A DNA stretch of 64,000 nucleotides from GCA-2728135 sp002728135 (GCA_963997635.1 CAXEND010000002.1:1-64000); one strand, 5' to 3'. Shown: positions 8,009 to 17,421, numbered from the stretch's first letter. Made by a program: numbers and translations. The notes: a model not told the origin generated them from the sequence alone.

Positions 8009-8881
8009 TTACCAACCCTTACCAGCGCGAGATTTAGCTTGTATAATTGCTCGTTGAAGAAGAGTTGCTAGAACATGTCTTCTAAACTCGTTAGATGCAT
8101 GGGTATCATCTGCTGTAGTAACTAGATCTTTTGCTGCCAAGGCTGCATCTTTTATCGAATTTACATCAAGACTTGTGCCCTTTAGAAGAGTCTCTGACTC
8201 CTCCAATCTTACAGCTCTTTGTGCTATGCCACAGGCGGCTAAGGAAATAGATGTGCATTCACCTGTACTAGCAAGATTAAGTATTACCGCAACCCCAGCA
8301 ATTGCATAATCACCATGACGACGCGTGAATTCCTGAAAAGCCCACCCTGAATCACTCTTCAGACTAGGAATTCTTACTTCTGTTATAATTTCATCATGAG
8401 ATAATGTTGTCGTCATATGAAATTTAAATAATGAATTTGCTTCAACAATTCTTGACCCAGAAGCACTTTGCACAACTACTGAACCCCCAGATGCTATCAA
8501 CAAAGCTGGCAATTCGGCTGCTGCATCAGCATGAGCTAAACTGCCTACAACTGTTCCGCGTGAACGTATTGGGACATGAGCAACATGCTCTAATGTTTCT
8601 CTTACTAAAGGATTTGCTTTATATATTGAATTATTTAACTCAACAGCTCGTTGCCTAACCATGGCACCGATAATTATCTGATCATCTTCAACAGATAAAT
8701 TTTTTAATGATTCAATCCTGCTTATATCAATTAAAACTGTTGGATTTGCAATACGAAAATTCATGGTTGGGATTAAACTTTGCCCCCCAGCAAGCACAGC
8801 CGAATAGTCATGAGCTGATCTAGCTGCAATAGCTTCTTCTAATGTATTAGGTCTTAGATATTCAAACAGCGGTGGCTTCAT
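8009..8881 (-). CDS. FAD-binding medium subunit of molybdenum hydroxylase (CoxM-like)
   Basis: The 290-aa protein matches the FAD-binding subunit of the xanthine dehydrogenase / CO dehydrogenase family. FAD-contact motifs are AGGQSLIP (31-38) and TVVGSLAHAD (110-119), followed by the CO-dehydrogenase flavoprotein C-terminal domain. It transfers electrons from the iron-sulfur subunit to the acceptor. The ATG at 8881 overlaps the end of hyuB by about 20 bases; a GTG two codons earlier is also possible. The gene stops two bases before the FeS-subunit ATG, so the three enzyme subunits are tightly translationally coupled. Confidence 0.9.
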   Translation of the reverse strand: MKPPLFEYLRPNTLEEAIAARSAHDYSAVLAGGQSLIPTMNFRIANPTVLIDISRIESLKNLSVEDDQIIIGAMVRQRAVELNNSIYKANPLVRETLEHVAHVPIRSRGTVVGSLAHADAAAELPALLIASGGSVVVQSASGSRIVEANSLFKFHMTTTLSHDEIITEVRIPSLKSDSGWAFQEFTRRHGDYAIAGVAVILNLASTGECTSISLAACGIAQRAVRLEESETLLKGTSLDVNSIKDAALAAKDLVTTADDTHASNEFRRHVLATLLQRAIIQAKSRAGKGW

Positions 8882-10781
8882 CTTCACTCACACCAGTTTC
8901 GGCATCCCAATCAACATCAGGGTCAATCCAGCCATCAGGCCATTTGATACCTTCAGATTCTGAAATTTTATTGAAATACTGACCCCTATCAAACATTGGC
9001 AGTTTACCTCGTTCATTTCTTAATCTCGCACGAAGTGCCTGCGTTTTTTGCTCGTCGACCACATAGCCTTTCTCTGTATCCTTCAATACAACTCCATATT
9101 GATTCTTTGCTGCTTCTAATGAGACTAAACCACACTCAACGTCGTAACAAACCATTCCAGTTTCTCGATTCAGTGCGTCTCCCCATCCACCTCCTCCTGT
9201 AGTGACAATATGAACAATTGATCCAGAAGAAACCTCTATATTATCGGCCATTCCTGGAACTGTTTCTTCATTGCCAGACTTATGCTGTATTTCTATTCCG
9301 TAAGTTTTCCCAGCCTTACCTCCATTTACACCATACGTATTAAGAAGAGCACGATCAGCGTTAGACAAAAGACGAGCATCTTCTAATAAACGAATACGTT
9401 TATCATATCCAAACCCTCCACGCCTATAGCCTGCTCCACCAGAGTCTATTGCAAGGCCAAGTTTTTCAACTTGTACTGGATAGCGCTGCTCAGAAAATTC
9501 TGCTGGAAGATTACGAGAATTTGGGACAATATGAACGACATCACTACCATCTGCCCAAGGGCGTCCAGGACCACCTCCTCCTAAAACTTCCCTGAAAAGA
9601 AAGAAGTCTTCAGCGTTTTTACCACCATGTAAACCCCAAATTCTTATTGTTTCATGGTCTGCGGGCATTTGTCCGCCCGTTGCCTTTGATAAACAGGCTG
9701 CAAAAATACCCAGTGAACGTAATAAAATGAAAAACCTTAGACCCGTTGGCTTACCAAAAGTTGGAGTGACTAAAGTTCCCTTTTCCGGAAACTTAACATC
9801 AATCACATCAAGAACACCTTCATTCATATCAATTTCAGCTGCTCTATCAGGCGAGCTTGCTAAAGAACGAAGAACTGGAGCCATCCACTTGCGTGCGAAT
9901 TTTCCATCTGCATAATCAATAGGCCAATTAATAGGTCCTTTTGCCTCTGGGTCTGTCCCACTAAAATCTAGTAGTATTCCATCTGGTGTTTTAGTCATTG
10001 TCAAACGCATTGCGTGCAACTTAGGAGCCTCTACACCATCACACTCAATGTAGTCTTCCCAGTGATAAACTCCATCTTTTATTTTTGGCAGTAGTTCCTC
10101 TCTAATTGTTCGGGTACAATTTTCTATAATCATGTCAAATGCTGCTTCCAGAGCATCCACACCATAACGCCCGGCCATCTCAGTTATTCTATTCAAACCT
10201 AGACGAGCGGCTCCTATTTCTGCATCAATGTCACCTTTTAAATGCTCTGATAACCTTGAATTACGAGCTATGATCTCATAAGCGGCTTTATTTATATTGC
10301 CACGCTCATATAGCTTTATTGGTGGAACTACTAAACCCTCTGTCCACATATCTGTTGCCTTTACAGGCATACTTCCAGGAACAGCACCACCTACATCATC
10401 ATGATGGCCAAAAACTTGACTGAAACCAATTAACCTTTTCTCATAAAAAATTGGAATTGTAGTGCACAAATCTGGTATATGCCCTATACCACCACAACTA
10501 TTGTATGGATCATTCCAAAAAAATACATCGCCTTCGTTAATGTTTTCCTCGCCAAAATACTCAAAAATTGGTTCAACTAAAGCTGAATAAGATCTACCAG
10601 TTAATTTTCTACCACGAGCATCAAAAAGAGCAACTCTATAATCGTGTTGGTCTCTAATCATAGGTGAACGAGAAGTTCTCTCAACAGCTGCCTCAATTTC
10701 CAATTCTGCTGATCTAACTGTTCCGGCTATCACCTCTAGTTCAACCGGCCCTATTGTTGCCTTAGCGTCAAACACCATCAT
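8862..10781 (-). CDS. hyuB: Hydantoinase/oxoprolinase B-type subunit
   Basis: This 639-aa protein is a HyuB / hydantoinase_B family subunit. It shows the family's DPYNSCGGIGHIPD block (109-122), HHDDVGG, and the glycine-rich GGGGPGRPWADG and VTTGGGGWGD stretches. With HyuA it forms ATP-dependent ring-opening amidohydrolases: N-methylhydantoinase, 5-oxoprolinase and caprolactamase, with acetone carboxylase as a distant relative. The ATG overlaps the hyuA stop as ATGA, with AAGGA five bases upstream. The C-terminal end runs into the molybdenum-hydroxylase FAD-subunit gene, which argues for shared expression and perhaps a shared pathway. The exact cyclic amide is unknown. Confidence 0.88.
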   Translation of the reverse strand: MMVFDAKATIGPVELEVIAGTVRSAELEIEAAVERTSRSPMIRDQHDYRVALFDARGRKLTGRSYSALVEPIFEYFGEENINEGDVFFWNDPYNSCGGIGHIPDLCTTIPIFYEKRLIGFSQVFGHHDDVGGAVPGSMPVKATDMWTEGLVVPPIKLYERGNINKAAYEIIARNSRLSEHLKGDIDAEIGAARLGLNRITEMAGRYGVDALEAAFDMIIENCTRTIREELLPKIKDGVYHWEDYIECDGVEAPKLHAMRLTMTKTPDGILLDFSGTDPEAKGPINWPIDYADGKFARKWMAPVLRSLASSPDRAAEIDMNEGVLDVIDVKFPEKGTLVTPTFGKPTGLRFFILLRSLGIFAACLSKATGGQMPADHETIRIWGLHGGKNAEDFFLFREVLGGGGPGRPWADGSDVVHIVPNSRNLPAEFSEQRYPVQVEKLGLAIDSGGAGYRRGGFGYDKRIRLLEDARLLSNADRALLNTYGVNGGKAGKTYGIEIQHKSGNEETVPGMADNIEVSSGSIVHIVTTGGGGWGDALNRETGMVCYDVECGLVSLEAAKNQYGVVLKDTEKGYVVDEQKTQALRARLRNERGKLPMFDRGQYFNKISESEGIKWPDGWIDPDVDWDAETGVSEDEATAV

Positions 10782-12829
10782 GATATCCTTTCAAGTATTA
10801 AATTCCCGAATTCATCTTTAAAAACTAACCATTTTTGTGGGACAACTACTGTTGATCCATATTCCTCAAATATCGCTGGACCTTCAACTTTGTACCCTGT
10901 TGGAAAATCGGCCCTTTTATAAATTGGACATTCAAGCCAACCATGGTCTCTCCAAAAAACTTGCCTTAAAGAGTCAATTTCTAATTTATCTGAGGTATTG
11001 TTAATTTTGGAAACTTCGGGTCTATGTGCCCGCCCAACAGCTTGCACACGAAGGTTTACAAGCTCCACATCTTGCTGATCTCGATATTGAAACCCAAATG
11101 TTTTTTCATGAACATTATGAAATTCATCCCAAATATATAAAACTGCATCCTCTTTTGATAGACCTTGGGGCACCTTTACTGGAACCTCATGCCCTTCCCC
11201 AACATATCTCATATCTGCAGAATAATGTGACTCAATGGCTTTTTCCTCAACACCTTCACGGCTTATCTCTTCTCTTCCCAGAGATTCCAGGTCAGACCAT
11301 ACTTTTAGTAATTCAGCGTGATTAGAGCTGGTCTGTCGTCTTACAATAGTTCTAATATAATCACGCTTAATATCTGACACATGCAGACCAAATGCTGATA
11401 AATTTCCAGGATTAGGAGGGGAAAGCACAGTTGTGATATTTAAGAAATCTGCGACTTCTGCCGCAAATAAACCACCCGCTCCACCAAAAGCAACTAAAGC
11501 ATAGAGGCCGGGGTCACGACCTTTAAGAACTGAAACTTGACGTATACCGTTAACTTGATTAGCTGCTGCAATCTCAAATACGCCTGCTGCAGCTTCTTCT
11601 GCAGAAATATTAAAAGAAGATCCTAAATCTGCAAATGCACTTCGTGCACCATCTATATCCAATGCCAGTTCTCCACCAACCAAAGCATTTGGAAGTCGTC
11701 CTAGCACAAGTGCAGCATCAGTAACAGTAGGTTTCTTTCCCCCACGACTATAACAGATTGGACCTGGGTCTGCTCCTGCACTCTTTGGGCCAACTTTTAG
11801 ATTTCCATAATCATCTATCCAAGCAAGCGAGCCACCCCCTGTTCCGACAGTAGCAATATCCAACATTGGAGTTTTAACGGGATAGTGTTCAATTAAAGAG
11901 TGAGTTGTGAGCTGTGGATTGAGATCCTCAACTAGGGATACATCTGTAGATGTTCCTCCAACATCAAGAGTTAATACATCTTTATGTCCTGCCAAATTTG
12001 ACATATATGTTGCCCCCAAAACCCCTGCAGCTGGACCTGACAGAAGCATAGTGACTGGCTTTTGTCCGGCAGCCTCTGCACTTACTACACCCCCATTAGA
12101 CTGCATAATTAAAAATGGAGCATCTCCAGCTTGTGCTCTTAGTTGATCTTCAGCATGACGTAAATATGTTTTACAGTAAGGTTTTACCATTACGTCTATT
12201 AAAGTAGTCATCGCACGTTCATATTCTCTATATTCGGGCAAAACAACAGAAGATAGAGAAATAAAAATATCTGGAAATCTATCAATTAGTATTTGACCAA
12301 CCCGTTTTTCGTGTTCGTCATTAGCATACGAATGCAACAGACAAACACCTATACACTTAACACCGCGACTCACTAATTTTTCTGCAGCCTTTATTAAAGT
12401 ATCTTCATCAAGAGGCTCTATTTCCTTCCCCTGAAAATCAATCCTTCCAGGCACTTCCTGCACAAGATGTAATGGAACCAATCTAGGAGGCTTTACCCAA
12501 AAATATGAATTACCATATCCATCAGGTACAGATTGTCGGGCAATCTCAATTATATGCCTAAAACCATGCGTAACTAATAGGCCAAGACCCTCAAATTTAT
12601 GTTCCAGAACAGCGTTAGTTGCTGTAGTTGACCCATGTAAGAGCTGATTTATATCTGATTCAGGAAAACCTGCCCGATCAACTGCTTTTCGCATTCCAGT
12701 GAGCAAACCAATTGATGGGTCATCCGGTGTGCTAGGAGTTTTTACTGCCCATTGCTCTCCTGTTTGGTCATTTATAGCAACAACATCTGTAAATGTACCG
12801 CCTGTATCAATGGCAATTCGTAAAGGCAT
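10778..12829 (-). CDS. hyuA: Hydantoinase/oxoprolinase A-type (ATP-binding) subunit
   Basis: The 683-aa protein has the ASKHA-type nucleotide-binding motifs of HyuA: DTGGTFTD (8-15), HGSTTATNAVLE (65-76), QSNGGVVS (243-250), SGPAAG (264-269) and LDVGGTSTDVS (288-298). It phosphorylates the cyclic amide or its tautomer so that the HyuB partner can open the ring. Length and domain order (Hydant_A_N, hydantoinase_A, C-terminal domain) are normal. It is the first gene of the five-gene operon. A six-base-arm inverted repeat sits about 10 bases upstream of the ATG, and the Shine-Dalgarno sequence is weak, so translation or transcription may be controlled there. 5-oxoprolinase is an alternative function, but the molybdenum-hydroxylase context does not favour it. 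Confidence 0.88.
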   Translation of the reverse strand: MPLRIAIDTGGTFTDVVAINDQTGEQWAVKTPSTPDDPSIGLLTGMRKAVDRAGFPESDINQLLHGSTTATNAVLEHKFEGLGLLVTHGFRHIIEIARQSVPDGYGNSYFWVKPPRLVPLHLVQEVPGRIDFQGKEIEPLDEDTLIKAAEKLVSRGVKCIGVCLLHSYANDEHEKRVGQILIDRFPDIFISLSSVVLPEYREYERAMTTLIDVMVKPYCKTYLRHAEDQLRAQAGDAPFLIMQSNGGVVSAEAAGQKPVTMLLSGPAAGVLGATYMSNLAGHKDVLTLDVGGTSTDVSLVEDLNPQLTTHSLIEHYPVKTPMLDIATVGTGGGSLAWIDDYGNLKVGPKSAGADPGPICYSRGGKKPTVTDAALVLGRLPNALVGGELALDIDGARSAFADLGSSFNISAEEAAAGVFEIAAANQVNGIRQVSVLKGRDPGLYALVAFGGAGGLFAAEVADFLNITTVLSPPNPGNLSAFGLHVSDIKRDYIRTIVRRQTSSNHAELLKVWSDLESLGREEISREGVEEKAIESHYSADMRYVGEGHEVPVKVPQGLSKEDAVLYIWDEFHNVHEKTFGFQYRDQQDVELVNLRVQAVGRAHRPEVSKINNTSDKLEIDSLRQVFWRDHGWLECPIYKRADFPTGYKVEGPAIFEEYGSTVVVPQKWLVFKDEFGNLILERIS

Positions 12830-12838
12830 AATTAACTT

Positions 12839-12863
12839 GTGACAGCATCTTAAAACATGTCAC
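12839..12863. promoter_or_regulatory. Inverted repeat in hyuA leader
   Basis: GTGACA and TGTCAC form 6-base arms separated by 13 bases, ending about 10 bases before the hyuA ATG. This could be an operator for a dimeric regulator or an mRNA hairpin near the ribosome site. The rest of 12864-13009 shows nothing assignable. Confidence 0.3.
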
Positions 12864-13009
12864 CCCTTCAGTAGTTTAAATATAAAAAAAGGATTTAGAA
12901 AATAATATAAAACTATAGGTTTAACCCCAGTCTAAAATTCAATGTTAGGAATAAAGAATATTTACACTTCTTGATAGTTTAGTGTCAACGTATCCTTATA
13001 TTTTATTGT

Positions 13010-13768
13010 TCATCGAGGAAAAGATCCTCCGTTTATACTTACTGAGGAACCAGTAAGATGTCTGGCTTTTCCAGAAGCCATAAAGACTGCAACATTTGCC
13101 ACCTCTCTTGGGGGAACCATCTCACCTAACGGTAAATCCTTTAGAACATAATCCCAGCCCACTTTTTCAGCACCCTCTCTGGCCATTTCAGTGTCTACCC
13201 ATCCAGGAGCAATAGAATAACAAGTAATTCCATCACCACCATATCCTCTAGAAATAGTGCTTGTGAGTGCCGTTTGTCCACCTTTTGATGCAGCATAGTG
13301 CATATGGAAATGTGTATCTCCTCTAAATGCAGCTCGACTTGTAATATTTATAATGGTTCCTCCACCACATTCCCGGTATGCAAGAATTGCCAAACGTGAT
13401 AGATGAGCTGTAGCTAGAAGATTTATCTGTAGAGTTTTTGACCAAGCATCCGTCCAGTCAGTAAAATTATCAGCCACATCTACTGGCTCGTATATTCCTG
13501 CGTTATTAACTAGAACATCTATCCTGCCTCGCCATTCCCAAGATTTTTCCCACAAGCTTAAGATTTCTTTGTTTTTCATAAGATCTGCAGAAATTATCTG
13601 GCATTTATCTTTACCCACTTCATCTTGAATTGATATTGCAGCATCATGGCTTTTCCCATAATGCAGAATTACCTTAGCCCCCTCTTTAATAGATTGACGA
13701 ACAATTTCAGCCCCTATACCCCTACTACCACCTGTGACCAAAATAATTTTTTCTTCAAGATCTCCCAT
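13010..13768 (-). CDS. SDR-family oxidoreductase
   Basis: This 252-aa classical short-chain dehydrogenase has the cofactor motif GGSRGIG near the N-terminus, NNAG in the middle, catalytic Ser in NITSRAAFRG, Tyr-Lys in YAASK, and the C-terminal NGGSFPR ending. It uses NAD(P)H to reduce or oxidise an alcohol/ketone in the cytosol; the substrate cannot be inferred. The ATG at 13768 is preferred because AGGAG sits six to seven bases upstream; a TTG nine codons earlier gives a poor N-terminus. It is divergent from the GMC oxidoreductase gene, so the 127 bases between them probably hold both promoters. Confidence 0.85.
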   Translation of the reverse strand: MGDLEEKIILVTGGSRGIGAEIVRQSIKEGAKVILHYGKSHDAAISIQDEVGKDKCQIISADLMKNKEILSLWEKSWEWRGRIDVLVNNAGIYEPVDVADNFTDWTDAWSKTLQINLLATAHLSRLAILAYRECGGGTIINITSRAAFRGDTHFHMHYAASKGGQTALTSTISRGYGGDGITCYSIAPGWVDTEMAREGAEKVGWDYVLKDLPLGEMVPPREVANVAVFMASGKARHLTGSSVSINGGSFPR

Positions 13769-13895
13769 TTCGTTCTCCTGCAGCATATGAAACAATATAT
13801 ATGCTTTGTAACTTAACGTATTTATACTGAGAAATAAAAATTCTGCACGTCTATAGATAGTAAAACAAATATAAATCTAAATTTAGGAGAAGTCC

Positions 13896-15485
13896 TTGGC
13901 TAAATATGACTACATTATAGTTGGAGCTGGATCAGCTGGATGTGTATTAGCTAATCGTCTAAGTGAAAATGGTAAATATACCGTAGCTTTATTAGAAGCA
14001 GGTGGAGCTGACATAAACCCTTGGATACATATTCCTGTTGGCTATATAAAAACTATGGCAATGCCCGGTGTGAATTGGCTTTTTGATTCAGAACCTGAGC
14101 CATATACATACAATAGGCCTATTCCTATACCACGGGGAAAGGGTCTTGGAGGCTCATCATCAATTAATGCTATGGTGTATGTTAGAGGGCAACCAGATGA
14201 CTACAATGGCTGGAGTCAAATGGGAAATAGAGGCTGGTCTTATGATGATGTTCTCCCGTATTTTAAAAAATCGGAAAATTTTGAGTTGGGCAGTAATGAA
14301 TTTCGAGGTATTGATGGGCCGCTTAATGTGACTACTACTCGTCAAACGTACCCATTTATGGATGACCTGATTCAGGGTGCGGTTCAAATTGGATATGAGA
14401 AAACAAAAGATTACAATGCTGAATCTCAGGAAGGTTTTAATTATTTCCAAGTCACACAAAAAAATGGATTGAGATTTAGTGCTGCACGTGCCTACCTAAA
14501 CCCTGCAAAGAAAAGATCTAATCTCCAGATTATTAAACATGCCCATGCAACAAAAATAATTATTGACGGAAAAATTGCAAAGGGCATCAAATATTTAGTA
14601 AATAATAATGAAAAATCTATTTTTGCACAAAAAGAGGTCATACTTTCTGCGGGCTCCATCCAATCGCCTCAAATCCTCGAGCTTTCAGGAATTGGCAACC
14701 CAATATTACTTAAAAAATATGGAATAGAGGTAAAGTATCCTCTTCTAGGTGTTGGAGAAAACTATCAAGATCATTACATAGCTCGCCTTGTATGGAGAGC
14801 TAGCCAAAAACGTACTCTCAATGAAGAGCTAAGGGGCTTAGGACTGGTAAAACAGGCACTAAAATTTGCTTTCTTAAGACGGGGAGCATTATGTGTAACA
14901 GCAGGGCTAGTTGCTGGCTTTGTAAAATCTGATGAATCAGTTTCTACCCCAGATATTCAATACCATATTGCACCCGCAAGTTTTGCAGACCCAAAAAAAA
15001 GAAAACTCGACAAGTGGCCTGGCCTTACAATTGGGCCATGTCAACTCAGACCCCACAGTAGAGGAAGTGTTCATATTGGGTCCAAAGATTCTATGGCAAA
15101 TCCCATAATTAAACCAAACTTCTTATCTTCAGAAATGGACAGACATGTACTTATAAAAGGTATGAAAATTGCTCGTAACTTAGTAAAAGCACCAGCCCTG
15201 AAAGATTGGATTGACAGAGAAGAATTACCCGGTCCAGAAACTGAATCAGATGATGACCTCCTAGATTATGCTAGACGAACAGGAGCAACTCTCTATCATC
15301 CAACTGGAACATGTAAAATGGGACATGATGATAAAGCCGTTGTAGGTGATAATCTAATAGTCCATGGCACAGAAAACTTAAGAGTTATTGACGCCTCAAT
15401 TATGCCAAAACTAGTTTCAGGAAATACCAATGCAGCAACCATTATGATTGCGGAGAAAGGTGCTGAATTAATTCTAAAAAAGTAG
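13896..15485 (+). CDS. GMC-family FAD oxidoreductase (choline/alcohol dehydrogenase-like)
   Basis: The 529-aa protein has the FAD-binding GAGSAG (10-15) right after the start, the GMC signature GKGLGGSSSINAMVYVRG, and the C-terminal catalytic pair: His468 in YHPTGTCKMG and Asn510 in SGNTNAAT. Such enzymes oxidise primary alcohols, choline or polyethylene-glycol-like substrates. Alphaproteobacterial genomes carry many paralogues, so choline is only one option. The start is TTG: AGGAGA lies five bases before it, and no ATG precedes the FAD motif. The gene is head-to-head with the SDR and ends 11 bases from the convergent cation-efflux gene. Confidence 0.87.
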   Translation: MAKYDYIIVGAGSAGCVLANRLSENGKYTVALLEAGGADINPWIHIPVGYIKTMAMPGVNWLFDSEPEPYTYNRPIPIPRGKGLGGSSSINAMVYVRGQPDDYNGWSQMGNRGWSYDDVLPYFKKSENFELGSNEFRGIDGPLNVTTTRQTYPFMDDLIQGAVQIGYEKTKDYNAESQEGFNYFQVTQKNGLRFSAARAYLNPAKKRSNLQIIKHAHATKIIIDGKIAKGIKYLVNNNEKSIFAQKEVILSAGSIQSPQILELSGIGNPILLKKYGIEVKYPLLGVGENYQDHYIARLVWRASQKRTLNEELRGLGLVKQALKFAFLRRGALCVTAGLVAGFVKSDESVSTPDIQYHIAPASFADPKKRKLDKWPGLTIGPCQLRPHSRGSVHIGSKDSMANPIIKPNFLSSEMDRHVLIKGMKIARNLVKAPALKDWIDREELPGPETESDDDLLDYARRTGATLYHPTGTCKMGHDDKAVVGDNLIVHGTENLRVIDASIMPKLVSGNTNAATIMIAEKGAELILKK

Positions 15486-15496
15486 AAATAATTTAG

Positions 15497-16459
15497 CTAA
15501 ACTTCGTGTTCGAAATCAGGATGTTCTTCAGTTATTCCCTCTGGATCTGCATGAATAATTATTTCAGCATTGGGATAAGTCTTTAGTATTTTTAACTCAA
15601 CATCATCACAGACTTCATGAGCCTGATTAAGGGTTAAATACCCGTCCATTTCAATATGGAGTTGAATAAAAATATCAAGTCCAGCAGAACGGGTCCTCAA
15701 ATCATGACATTTGCTTACTGTTGGATGACTTAAAGCTATATTAATAATATTTTCTCGGTCTATATCCGACAATTCCCTATCCATGAGCCTGTCTATTGAT
15801 TGTCTTATAATCTGTATAGCAGAGAAAATTATTACTAGAGCCACTAAAATACCAGCTATTGGATCGGCTAATTGCCAACCCAAAGTAACCGCCAAAACTA
15901 AAGCTAATATTATACCAACATTAACTAAAAAATCAGATGTATAATGAAGTGAGTCAGCTTTTATTGCAAGTGAGCCAGTTTTTTGACTTACGTTTCTTTG
16001 AAAGATTACAAGTCCAGCAGTAAGTATCATTGAAAAAACCATAACACCAATTCCTAAACTACCCATTTTAATATCGACTGGATTCAGAATTCGCCCTATA
16101 GCCTCAACAAATAAAAATATACCAGAGCCAATTATAAAGGCTGCCTGACCCAAACCAGCTATAGACTCCATTTTCCCATGACCAAACCGATGTTCTGAGT
16201 CTGCTGGTTGCATAGCGTGCCTGACCGCCAGAAAATTAATTAAAGAAGCAAAAGTATCCATCACAGAATCAACAAAACTCGAAAGGAGGACCACGGAGTC
16301 TACAATCAACCACGCACCAAGTTTTACAACAATTAAAACACAAGCAACAATAACCGCGGCTCTTGTGGCCACGCGAATTAGCCTCTGGTTTTTTTCCAAA
16401 GAACTAGGAGTATGAGTGTTTTTTATTTTTAAACTCTGTGACTCATTTTTTGGTTTCAT
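15497..16459 (-). CDS. Cation diffusion facilitator family transporter (FieF-like)
   Basis: The 320-aa protein shows a basic cytosolic N-terminus, a transmembrane domain of about six helices (roughly residues 30-220) and a cytosolic ferredoxin-like C-terminal domain. The second helix carries the SFVDSVMDTFASL pattern with the paired aspartates that bind metal. The C-terminal domain has the metal-site histidines of FieF-type proteins (HDLRTRSAG, IIIHADPEG). It probably exports Zn2+ or Fe2+ in exchange for protons. The protein is typical in length. No metal-responsive regulator is adjacent, but a CobW-type metallochaperone lies 2 kb away on the same strand. Confidence 0.87.
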   Translation of the reverse strand: MKPKNESQSLKIKNTHTPSSLEKNQRLIRVATRAAVIVACVLIVVKLGAWLIVDSVVLLSSFVDSVMDTFASLINFLAVRHAMQPADSEHRFGHGKMESIAGLGQAAFIIGSGIFLFVEAIGRILNPVDIKMGSLGIGVMVFSMILTAGLVIFQRNVSQKTGSLAIKADSLHYTSDFLVNVGIILALVLAVTLGWQLADPIAGILVALVIIFSAIQIIRQSIDRLMDRELSDIDRENIINIALSHPTVSKCHDLRTRSAGLDIFIQLHIEMDGYLTLNQAHEVCDDVELKILKTYPNAEIIIHADPEGITEEHPDFEHEV

Positions 16460-16518
16460 ATAATAAATGTCTCATATTTATGTTTAATTTCTAATCAATA
16501 TAATTAGAGTCAGCACTG

Positions 16519-17199
16519 TTAATCATTATTATCTTCAGCCGATTCGTAAGCAATGATGCATAAAAATTTTATTGGTGTGTCCAGCAGCTCTTCAGGTCCG
16601 TGGGGTGCTTGTGCATCAAAAAATAGCGAATCACCAGGCATCATATCAAATGTATCTAAACCATGCCTATAAACCATCCGACCAGAAATAACATGAATAA
16701 ATTCTGTTCCTTCATGCTGAAATGACGGATATACCTCAGATTTTTTATCTAAAGTGATATGATATGGCTCTACACCAACACGATTGCTCACTGCATGACC
16801 TAGAAGTTGATAGTCATGTCCTGAGCGGGTGCCTCTACGTTTAATATGTAGACCCTGCCCAGCTGGCACAAAAGTTGCTTCATGTCGTTGCTCATGCCTA
16901 CGCATTAGTGCCATGACTGAAACGTTGAGTGCATTTCCAAGAGCCTGCAAAGTAGAGAGTGAGGGAGAAGTTAAGCCATTTTCAATTTTAGATAACATCC
17001 CGGGAGACAATTCAGCTGTCGCTGCTAATTCAGTTACTGTCATACCATGTTTCTTACGAAGAGTTCTTACTTCATGACCAATGGCCTGCTCAAGTTGATG
17101 TTCATGAGAACGAACACCCGGTGCTTTACTGGCACTCCTGCTCACCTCACGTAACTGAGCAGAATAACGAGATCCCGATAATTTGTTCATTTTACGCAT
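16519..17199 (-). CDS. XRE-family transcriptional regulator with cupin domain
   Basis: This 226-aa regulator has an HTH_3 domain at about 40-98 (ELAATAELSPGMLSKIENG) and a C-terminal cupin at about 145-215, with HEGTEFIHVISG and APHG as likely metal or ligand positions. Members such as PuuR sense small metabolites and often repress amine or amino-acid catabolic genes next door. AAGGAG lies seven bases before the ATG, giving a strong ribosome site. A 14-base perfect palindrome 67 bases upstream suggests autoregulation. The ligand is unknown; neighbouring catabolic genes are plausible targets. Confidence 0.87.
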   Translation of the reverse strand: MRKMNKLSGSRYSAQLREVSRSASKAPGVRSHEHQLEQAIGHEVRTLRKKHGMTVTELAATAELSPGMLSKIENGLTSPSLSTLQALGNALNVSVMALMRRHEQRHEATFVPAGQGLHIKRRGTRSGHDYQLLGHAVSNRVGVEPYHITLDKKSEVYPSFQHEGTEFIHVISGRMVYRHGLDTFDMMPGDSLFFDAQAPHGPEELLDTPIKFLCIIAYESAEDNND

Positions 17200-17266
17200 T
17201 AAATACTCCTTAAGGGTCTAAAGTAATTATGCATCAACCATGAAAAAATTTCACCTGAGGAAATTA

Positions 17267-17280
17267 ATAAGAATTCTTAT
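17267..17280. promoter_or_regulatory. 14-bp perfect palindrome upstream of XRE-cupin gene
   Basis: ATAAGAATTCTTAT is fully self-complementary and lies in the 222-base gap before the XRE-cupin regulator gene. Its position suits an operator for the dimeric regulator itself. I saw no second copy in this window. No confident sigma-70 promoter was found in the gap, and the rest of 17200-17421 shows nothing else. Confidence 0.35.
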
Positions 17281-17421
17281 GAATTATTTAATTAGCCCAT
17301 TTAAAAATAAATCAAAGGGCATAGATTCTTTACACTTAACTCAGTGGCATGAATAACCAGAAGAATTTGCTTATTAATTAACAAAATATTCTCAAATCAA
17401 ACTACATTTATAATAAAGCTT

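Noticed and set aside
5044..8887. Aerobic carbon monoxide dehydrogenase (coxMSL)
   Set aside because: The large-subunit loop is PYRGCGR, not AYxCSFR, and no coxD/E/F genes are present. It is kept as a molybdenum hydroxylase of unknown substrate.
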